Shown here piece after piece: positions 56,340 through 64,000 of a stretch of 64,000 nucleotides of DNA. The position numbers were made by a program, and so were the translations under genes. Position 1 is the stretch's first letter; each line of letters opens with the position of its first letter. Source of the stretch: Sanguinoderma infundibulare. Its lineage: Eukaryota > Basidiomycota > Agaricomycetes > Polyporales > Polyporaceae. The notes beneath the pieces were generated by a model. That model saw only the letters and a program-made list of their open reading frames with translations. It was not told the DNA's origin and searched no databases. The stretch is from the NCBI GenBank assembly GCA_032821775.1, contig JAVLRN010000010.1, forward strand, positions 930,001 through 994,000, read 5' to 3'.

Positions 56340-58307
56340 TCAAATGTAAAGCAGGCTGCGGTCATGTCTGACCTTGACCGCGTCCGGCCGCGTCGACTTA
56401 TTCGACATCTTCTCCCAAATCGGATCGACGTCCGGTCCGTCCAAGTCTCCCGCCCCATCCCAGCCCCAGCACCATACTGAATGCATCGCGTCAGAACAAG
56501 CACGTTCGTCCAGGAACGGTTGCAGTGTACTCAACAGCCAGAAAGACTCACCATGCTCAGGTCCCGGCTTGAAGTCGATCGGCACGCTCTCCTCCTGCGT
56601 GAACAGACGATCGTGCGGCCCGAACCACGCCCGGTCCTGCGGGTCCGTGCGCGGGTTGTCGGGCAGGCCCCCGAGGCGGACGTACCCGCGAATCGCGGAC
56701 AGGTTGCGGCGGTCGGGGTGGATGATCTCCCACACGCGCTTCCATTCGCATGTCGCATGTCAGTTAGGGCCTCCGGCGAGCTATTGAGGTTAAACGTACG
56801 CGGTCATAAGCAAGCTTCACCCGCGGCACCATGAGTATCCGCCCGTAGCCGGCCTCCCAGTAGTCGTTGCAGATTAGGGAGCATTCCGAGGCCGAACACT
56901 CGTTGTCCGCGATACGCGCCATCCGGAACCGGACGTGAGGCGGGGTGTAGAAGGGGGCGGAGTCCAGGACGGCGATGCCGTTCCAACATGACTGAACCTG
57001 AAGCGGCAGGTGCTGCATGAAACGCTCCTGCGAGGGCCCGTGGAGGAAGATGGACTCGAACGGTGCGTTCTCGAGCGCGGTCCCGTTGATGTCCCGCGCG
57101 ACCCAGTTGTCGTAGAACACAGGCGAGCCCTGCGCGAAGCCGGTCCTAAGTCAGTGGGTAGTCATGAATGGACGAGGATTCTGGTACGCACGAGGTCTTC
57201 GTGGTACATGTAGTCGGCAGCACATGTAATTCCGGCGTTGTTGATCCGACTTTGCCAGATGAGCTCGAGGAGGTCGTCCACGCAGGGCAGTATGTCATTC
57301 ATGAAGATGATCGTGTCAAAGTACTCGTTCTGCGCGTCGCGCAGCTCGTGCAATGGGACGAAGGCAGCGTTCCGAACCTCGGCGAGGTACTCAATACGAT
57401 GGTTGAACGCACCGCGGGTGCGCTGCGAGGTTCGGATGGTGACCCGCATGCCGACGCTTCTGCAGAGGGCGTCAAAGATGCGGAGGAGGGCCTTGGTCTG
57501 GTCCGTGGATCCGTTCTCGTAGATGGAGACGTAGACGTTGTGGTAGCCGAGAATGGCGGAGACTCGGAAGAGAGTGGCGAAGAGGTCGGGGATGATGTCG
57601 AAGGAGTTGTATAGGTTGATGGCGAAAAAGTACTTGTGGGAGTCGGGGCCGAACTGGTGAGTTGGCGGGACGTAGCCTACGTCCGGATTGCTGGCAAAGC
57701 CAAGAGCGTCGAGCCAGGAAGAGGAGGAAGGGGACTGGTGGCCGATGAGGGTGGCATAACGGTCCATGGCCTGCTCTTTGTACATCGGTTGGGCATCTCT
57801 TGTGCACTCTTTTGTGTAGTGGGAGGAGAGGTGGGTGAGGAGATCGAGAACGCGTCGGCGCTGTGGTAGGGTAGGAAGGGTGATGGGTTGTCGTGTCGGG
57901 GAGCGTGATGAGGTGAGGACAGGAGCGCGACCGCCTCTCCATGATGTTGATGTTCGCTCCTACGAGAAGTATGAGACACGGAGCGCGAGAGCGTTAGGAG
58001 CAGGAGGAGAAGAGCGGTGTATGCAGGTGCACGATGAATAGGAGGCTACGGCGCACGGAGGACGATTTGGCCTGAAGAACGCTGGCAGAAGAGACAGCGG
58101 GAAAAGAGTAGGGCAAGGATAGAAGGGAGAACGGTTGTAAGAATAGACGAGATAGATGCTCACACCGGTGAAGATCTTGGAAATGAAAAGGCCGAGTATG
58201 ATACCGATGGAGAGGGCTACCCATGTGGGGATGCGCTGTAAGGGGTGCTTGGTCCTCGGCTGCATTGGCAGGGGCAACTGGATCCTGAGCTCGGGACGGT
58301 AAGCCAT
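56340..58307 (-). CDS. CAP59/CMT1-type glycosyltransferase (GT69)
   Basis: Golgi type II membrane glycosyltransferase of the cryptococcal CAP59/CMT1 (alpha-1,3-mannosyltransferase) family, involved in capsule or wall polysaccharide synthesis. Exons: 58164-58307, 57208-57959, 56800-57145, 56552-56738, 56340-56476; 1,566 nt, 521 residues. Residues about 25-48 are the anchor (WVALSIGIILGLFISKIF). Then come FAINLYNSFDIIPDLFATLF, NVYVSIYENGSTDQT, FDTIIFMNDILPC, AADYM/TGFAQGSPVFYDNW and WCWGWDGAGDLDGPDVDP. The exon 2 donor is placed inside ATG (AT/GTACCA) because it alone joins DYM to TGFAQ in phase. The last intron is 75 nt and stop-free, so retention would add 25 residues in frame. It is divergent from a CAP64-like gene. 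Confidence 0.9.
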
Positions 58308-58742
58308 AAGAGCGGGACAAGGAGGGCGGCGAAAGAACGCAAGCACGCACGGATGCGGGTGGCTGCTAATGCAAGGCTTCCCGTTCAGACTCTTTAGCCG
58401 CGGTACCCCCGGGAGTCGGACTAGGCGCGTTGGCGGTCGTCGCGTCCGTTAGGCTTCTGTGCGAGTGTGTCCACGAGGAGGCGGTCGGAAATTAGGACGG
58501 TGTAGCGTAGAGGGTGTCGTGAAGCGAGACGGAGGAAGGGGTACTTATGTTCGTCGGCGGTGGCAAGCCGCTGCTCCAGCGCTGCTCTGACGCGCCTCGC
58601 GAGAGAAGCGCCGATGCAAGCAGGATCTTTTGGCCGGATGGGGACCTCGACAGACGACGGCCACCTCTCGTTACCCCTCCCGCTCCTTTCTCCGTCCTCA
58701 GGCCACCACTCCGCCCGACGCCCGTCGTCGACGACGCACTCC
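58308..58742. promoter_or_regulatory. shared divergent promoter region of CAP59- and CAP64-like genes
   Basis: 435 nt separate the two start codons; if an upstream in-frame ATG at 58614 is used for the plus-strand gene the gap shrinks to 306 nt. A bidirectional promoter is implied by arrangement; no clear TATA box seen. Confidence 0.5.
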
Positions 58743-61621
58743 ATGCAGCGTCGCACAGGCAAGGGTCTCGCTCACATCAACGTCCCCCCCGCTCCTGGCC
58801 GCATGGGGTCCTCCGACAGTGACAAGGCCCCCTCCCGCCTCCACCAGAAGAGTCTCGGGGTCACGAATCGAATATGGCTCATCCTCATCGCCTTCGTCGC
58901 CCTCGTTCTCTTCACCCGCTCCATCCTCCCCCAGGAGTCGATGAGTGCACGATACCGCATACCTCACGCCGACCTCAAGCCAAAGAATTACCTCAACTTC
59001 ACCGAGGCCGCTCCCAATCCATTCCCCTTCTGTCCCGCGCTCGGCCCAGGTGACGACCTCGCTACGAAATACGACCCTATCGTGCTCTCCACCACTCGCT
59101 TCCACCTCGGGAGCGGCGCGCGCATACAGCGCGTCATCAACAAGGCCCTCTCTGGCCTTCCAGTCACCATCAGTGTCGTGGGCGGTTCAGGTGAGCACTT
59201 CCCCCCATTCGCATTTTTTTGGATACGCGCCCTCTCTCGGACGCGCACACGCCATTTTTATGTGCGCAGAACCTCACATAACGTTACCCCTGTCGGGCCG
59301 CGTTCCTGAAGCACATTGCTATCGCGAGCGGGAGGCCATAGTGCGCGCAGGGCCTTGGAGCATCACCGAATATGTCCTCGTGCTTACTGCTTTTGCATAT
59401 CTACCATGCGCGATGACGTCGAGAAGCCTTGCTCTTGAACGCCTTACGTCCCCGAGAACCCTACAATTATTCGCAGTGCCTGCGCCCTGCGTCATGTTAC
59501 ACTGAAGCGCGTCTCTCTGTATGGCTATCTCTCATTGGAGATCTCAGGCAGCTGCCAGGGGCAACCATCGTTCACCTTGATGGTGGCGAAGCAGTGTTAA
59601 GAGCGCCATCAAACTTAGTACGAGTATGCGCGATACCTCTTTAGGGCCCACAGTGCGGACAAACGCTACAATGAAGCCCATAGCGACTATCCTGAGAGAG
59701 CGAAACATTATGTGTGGACGAATCATTCTCTGCGGACGAGTCATTCGCATGGAGAGTAACCCTCTCTCTGCCGAATGGTTCCTAGAGAGCGAAGCGTTCT
59801 CCGACGATCAGCGGTTCTTTGAGAGCCACACAAGTTCTCGAAGGATAGACTGTCCTCAGAGAGCAACATAAGTCCTTCGAGGATGGGCTGTCCTCAGTGA
59901 AGATTGAAACGGTCGCGGTCGCAGAGAATAGTTGTGTCGCAGAGGACAGTCCCGGCAGCGGAGAGCGATTGGGTCGCACAGTCACAGAACAGTGGTCGGC
60001 AGGGCTTCCAGCCAGAGGCGCCAATATAATCAGAAGGCCCCGCCGATGTTTGCTGACAGGAAACGGCGACAGCTGCCCAATAACTCCAATATTCTGCTCT
60101 CATTAACGCACGCGAGAACCATGCATCCAGCGCTGAAGCTCACATTCTGTTACAGTATCTGCATGTCATGGAGCTGGAGACGACCCACTATCACCAAGCT
60201 GCTGGCCCGCACGATTCTTCAACTGGTGGAACGCGGTCTTCCCCCATCCCGCTACAGAACTTACTAATGGCGCAATGCGACGGACAAGTTCGGCATACTT
60301 TTCGTTTTGCAATGCGCATCATATCCCCGATCTTACCGACCTCGTAATTATCGAGCTGGATGTGGACGATGCGAAGTGCGTCAAGTGTTGGTTTCAATTT
60401 AGCGCATAGTGTTAACACCTTCGTGGCAGCACCGACACGTCTATAGAGCAGTTCGAAGTCCTCGTCCGCTCTATTCTACTCCGCCCAGACTCGCCTGCCG
60501 TCCTTCTCCTTGGTCACTTCAGTCCCCAAGTCGCCATGGTGAAAGGTTTCGCAGGAGCCGATCATGGTCACAGTCTCGTCGCGCAATTCTATGACGTCCC
60601 GCATCTCAGGTCTGCAAACTCGTGTTCGTCGTGGTGGCTAATTACTCACGCTTGCTTGCAGCACCAAGCCGATCCTCCACCCGAAGTACATGTCCAACCC
60701 TTTGTCAGTCGAACGGTACTTTGCGGACCCGGTCCTCGCGAACCCCGCAGGCCACGAAGTGCTTGCCGACGTCCTCATCTCCTACCTCCAATCCCAAGTC
60801 TGCACCACCTGGGCCGCGCTCACCGGCCACTCCGCCGAGGCCCTCCCGTCGCCCGCCGCCCCCGTCTACCCCGACGGCCAGGCGAAGCAACCCACGGACG
60901 CGCGCGGTCTGTTTGGGGGCGTCGCCGACCGCAAGGGTGCCGCAGGTGCGGCCCCGCCAGAGAAGGGCCAAGTCGACCGCGCCGCGTTTGCCGCGCTCCC
61001 CGTGCAGCAGAACAATGCTGAGCGCGAACGCACGCCAAACCCGGACCCGCGCCTTCGCGTGCCTCCCATGCTGATTGACTCGCGCCCGGCGGACCTGGAG
61101 AGCCGGCCGTTCGAGGAGGTCGCGCCGTACTGCGTGTCGGCGAACGACCTCGTGAACCCGCTCCCGCTGTCGATGTTCCAGGGCTCGGGCTGGGCGGCGT
61201 TCCACCCGCCCGCGGGCGCGGCGGAGCTCGCGTCGCACGCGCACTACTTCTACTCGGCGCTGCCGACGAGCAGGCTGCGGGTGAACATCCAGATCGGAGC
61301 CGGCGACGTCGCGCTGTACTATATCCGGGAGCCGGCGGCGGAGATCGGGGAGGGGAGCGCGGTGGAGTGCCAGGTGGACGACAACTACGCGGGCGCGATC
61401 ATTATCGCCAACGCCGCGGATGTCGGGGAGCCGACGCCGACGTGAGTGTGCCTTCTCATTGCGGAGACGGGTGACCGATTGATTCCTTTTCGCTTTGCAG
61501 GCTGCAAATCATTGACCGCCACGTACCACGGGGATCGCACTACGTCGAGTGCCAGCTGCTGGGCGACGAGGACGACCGGAACGTGCCGCCATTCAAGATC
61601 ATCGGTATCTTCGCCACATGA
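58743..61621 (+). CDS. CAP64-like capsule-associated protein (SGNH-hydrolase-like)
   Basis: Resembles cryptococcal CAP64-family proteins needed for capsular polysaccharide; secretory membrane protein. Exons: 58743-59190, 60156-60375, 60430-60609, 60662-61441, 61501-61621; 1,749 nt, 582 residues. Residues about 48-63 form the anchor (WLILIAFVALVLF). The SGNH-like domain shows VVGGSVSACHGAGDDP (Ser block, split by intron 1), FFNWWNAVFPHP, ELTNGAMRRT, LVIIELDV, VLLLGHFSPQV, HLSTKPILHP, and YFADPVLANPAGHEVLADVL with a late His. The second half is a beta-rich domain ending VPPFKIIGIFAT. Intron 1 is 965 nt, more than ten times the others. ATG 58614 is an alternative start that adds 43 residues. Enzyme activity is not established. 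Confidence 0.87.
59191..60155 (+). other. unusually long intron 1 of the CAP64-like gene
   Basis: Starts GTGAGC and ends TTACAG, phase 1, between GGS and VSACHGAGDD. It contains repeated motifs, for example GAAGGATAGACTGTCCTCAG (about 59840) and CGAGGATGGGCTGTCCTCAG (about 59879), plus two GACGAATCATTC / GACGAGTCATTC copies (about 59717 and 59738). These suggest a mobile or repeat-derived insertion inside an originally short intron. Confidence 0.6.
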
Positions 61622-61954
61622 GGGACATTTGGTTTAGGGACGAGAGGGAGAGGGCGAACTCTATCATGTCACTGGACGTTTTGCATTTGCTAGTTACCAC
61701 CGATGCTGCATGTGGCATCTGTAAATACCACGGGTTGCTGTTAGAACACTACATAGTTTATAGGGTGCGCCGGTGCGGTAATGGACTTGGGTGCGCAGGT
61801 CGTCGTCGTCTCGTACAATGTCTCGGCCTCCCGTCGTGTGCAGTTATAAAAGTGCAGAGCAGCGTAGTGTGTTCTATGGTACAAGCATGACATCTCCCCG
61901 CTTCGTGCTCGCGGTTTATCTTGACTGGTGGCAAAAACACTTCAAAGAGCTGAG
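61622..61954. other. 3' flank of the CAP64-like gene
   Basis: Short spacer before the tRNA; nothing recognised. Confidence 0.4.
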
Positions 61955-62026
61955 TGGACATTCAGGGGATTGAACCCTGGACCTCACGCATGCGAAGCGT
62001 GCGCGCTACCACTGTGCCAAATGCCC
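61955..62026 (-). tRNA. tRNA-Ala(CGC)
   Basis: 72 nt. Acceptor GGGCATT/AATGTCC with the alanine-type G3-U70 pair and discriminator A; D arm GGCACAGTGGTAGCGC; anticodon stem CACGC/GCGTG around TTCGCAT (anticodon CGC); T arm GGTTCAATC. No intron. Nearly the same as the tRNA at 53759-53837 apart from the anticodon and the intron. Confidence 0.9.
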
Positions 62027-62208
62027 TTAAACAGTTGTTAGTTACCCGGCATCGCTGTTTTCACCACATTCCACCAACACATTCCAGCCGTTTACAAGAC
62101 GTCATAGCAAGCTGCCTAGATAGATGATACACAGAAATAGAACTTCGACGCCGGAAGTGGAATAAGTTCCCGCCATCAGCGTCTGTGCCAAGAATTGACC
62201 TATCTTGA

Positions 62209-64000
62209 TCATCCACTCGAACGAATAAGCGTCTCTGAGTCGACAGAGCGGGGTTTGATTGTACACCGACAGTCGACCGGATACCTGCGATGGTTTGATC
62301 AGCCGCAGCGTCCACAAGAGCTCCGCTATATATATAACACACTCACGAGATGATCCCGCTGGTCTGCTCCGGCACGATTTTGATGGGGTACCCGTGCTCG
62401 TCGAGAGGCGGCGTGATGTCAAAGACGTGCAGCACAGAAGCGACGACGATGAAGAGGCCCGCTTCGGCAAAGTACCGTCCCGGGCATATCCTGCCCAGCG
62501 GCTCAGCGACTCCACTTGGAGGCAACATGCCAGAACCGAGACCCACCTTCTCCCAAAGCCAAATGCATACGCCGAGGGATCGCGAACAGACGCGTCCAGC
62601 TTGCCATCACGCACGAACCGATCAGGTCGGAACTCGTCTGGGTTTTCGAACACGTCCGGGTCATGCAAGCACGCCCTAGAGGAGATGACGTATCAGCCTC
62701 TTCTTCTGGCACCGTCCTACGGGAGTGGCAACCTACCATACGTTCGCGGAAACGAGCGTGCCTTCAGGGATAAAGTATCCTTGATACGATGCGGGACGCC
62801 CATGGGGGTCACGTTCTGCCACCGGAGCGCCTCTTTGCAGAGTGCATTCACGTAGACGAGAGAGTCTTGGTCCGCGAATTCCGGAAGACGATGGGGGCCG
62901 ACGATGGCGTCGAGCTCCGCTTGAGCTTTATTCTGGACCTCGGGGTAGAGCGACATTGCGAGAAAGACAGACTGGACGGTCGAGAATATCTAGGAGGTAG
63001 ATTTAGCATCGGTCAGCGTGAAAGACCCAAACTTGAAGGGAGCCAAGCTGACCGTGTCGGCACCGCCTAAGAGATCCTCGTATAAGCGCGAGGACGAGAA
63101 GCAAGACTCGGGTACGCTACTCACCCTCGACTGCGACAAACGCGACGTTCTTGATGATTTCTTCCCGTTCTTCCACGGCGGCACCTCCGACGTCGCTGCC
63201 GTCGGGCAATCTCGACAACAGCCTCGCCACCACGCTCTCAAGGGCATCTCCTCGTTCCTGTGGTTAAGAGTAAGCATCGGGTGGGTTAGCGTGACACAGG
63301 ACGCATGACGATCTTGCGACTCGCCATTGCCTGCTTGACGTGGCCGAACGGCAGGTTCCTGAGAGCTGTACTGGCTTTACGCCACTTCGCGAACTGCTTC
63401 TGGAAGCCGGCTCCAGGAACCCAGGACGGGACGTAGCGGAGGAAAGGCAATAGTCCGACAAGAAACTTCCCCGGTATCAAACCCTGCGAGAATCCTTCAA
63501 GCGCAGCGTCTACGTGGCCTGTATATGGATCATTATCGTCAGCGATATCGATATCGAACAGGATCTTGAGGATTGTAGCCATGAAAGCACTGGAAAAGCG
63601 ACATCTTAATACCCATACACAGTAGGCGGAAGGCATATGTACTCACTAGCGTATATGCTCGATCATTCGAGCAGGGTCTTTTGAGAGCTTTACAAGGAAC
63701 TTGCGCGCCATTGCCGTCTGCGTAGGCTGGTATGGAGCAATAGCTCGCATATTGAAGTGTTGCCAGAAAAGTCGTCTATGCTGCCTCCAACGCGGACCAT
63801 AAGGCATGACTCCGGGATTCATGTCCTGGCCGACGCTGCGAAACGCCGGCTATCAAACGCAGAATGGGGGTGAAACGGTGAGCAGCACTCACAGCTCTGT
63901 CATATGCGTCTTCGGTTTGTCAGAGGAGTTCGCAGAACGCTTTTCGAGGAACTGGAAGATATCCTCGGCGCTCCGCAAGACGAGTAAGGACTGCCCCAAG
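62209..64000 (-). pseudogene. cytochrome P450 (copy 6) with a frameshifting deletion, 5' end outside
   Basis: Same exon layout as the other P450s: exon 2 from 63893 beyond the window end, then 63647-63835, 63325-63589, 63125-63257, 63053-63066, 62737-62989, 62547-62675, 62347-62490, 62209-62284. Motifs present: GGADT (I-helix), EALR, FRPDRF, FGFGRRICPGRY, and a normal C-terminal exon. Exon 62737-62989 is 253 nt, against 272 in five paralogues: 19 nt are missing just after MGVPH, and the frame is lost before the heme loop. All other exons fit. Intron 4 has a GC donor (ATG/GCGAGT), confirmed by the paralogue exon length of 265 nt. Either a young pseudogene or a defective allele; a sequencing error is possible. 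Confidence 0.8.

Noticed and set aside
58560..58742. Start of the CAP64-like gene at 58560
   Set aside because: The codon at 58560 is GTG, not ATG; ATG 58743 (or 58614) is preferred.
59191..60155. CAP64-like gene as broken into two pseudogene halves
   Set aside because: A phase-1 intron from GTGAGC to TTACAG joins GGS to VSACHGAGDD exactly; the gene is intact.

Overview
This window is a piece of a basidiomycete nuclear genome, most likely an Agaricomycete of the polypore type. The evidence is the dense 45-80 nt GT-AG introns (often eight or nine per gene), the expanded cytochrome P450 set, a DUF6533-type seven-helix protein, and CAP59- and CAP64-like genes. Gene models were assembled by eye: splice sites were chosen so that the phases add up to whole reading frames and agree between paralogues.

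Layout. 1-2175: 3' part of an AMSH-type JAMM deubiquitinase (+). 2975-5248 and 18106-20314: two myo-inositol-type sugar transporters (-) with the same ten-exon structure. Between them lies a tandem duplication, 6308-10274 and 10275-15293. Each unit is built from an expansin-like gene and a divergent P450 gene. The second unit is intact (expansin 10661-11626, P450 13030-15133). The first keeps its P450 (7997-10115) but only the 3' end of the expansin gene. A small zinc-ribbon membrane protein sits at 16096-16962. 21730-23306 is an acidic lineage-specific protein and 25282-27103 a seven-helix DUF6533-like protein.

28485-37309 is a second P450 block with three intact genes on the minus strand and a relic at about 31.4 kb. 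The middle gene (32557-34681) is an inverted close relative of the two tandem P450s. A sixth P450 with a frameshifting deletion runs off the right edge (62209-64000). 38895-41558 encodes an 869-residue membrane protein with an internally repeated domain, and 42685-44774 a tyrosyl-DNA phosphodiesterase-like gene that looks damaged or rearranged.

45314-58742 is rich in mobile DNA. An F-box gene (45314-47916) is split by a 1,043-bp hAT-like non-autonomous element (46302-47344). The element has an 8-bp target duplication, carries remnants of an eIF3g-like RRM and holds a tRNA-like segment. A DIRS/Ngaro-type tyrosine-recombinase retrotransposon (Gag, RT-RNase H, YR; minus strand) occupies 48957-53207. 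Beyond it are a tRNA-Ala(TGC) with a 7-nt intron, a CCC1/VIT1-type transporter (53963-55301), and a head-to-head pair of capsule-type genes: CAP59/GT69 (56340-58307, -) and CAP64-like (58743-61621, +). A tRNA-Ala(CGC) follows.

Biologically the window combines nutrient uptake, wall or polysaccharide modification (expansin, CAP59, CAP64), oxidative metabolism (P450s), ubiquitin turnover (AMSH, F-box) and active genome remodelling. The least ordinary signals are the gene-capturing transposon, the YR retroelement, the P450-expansin module duplication and a cluster of GC-AG introns.
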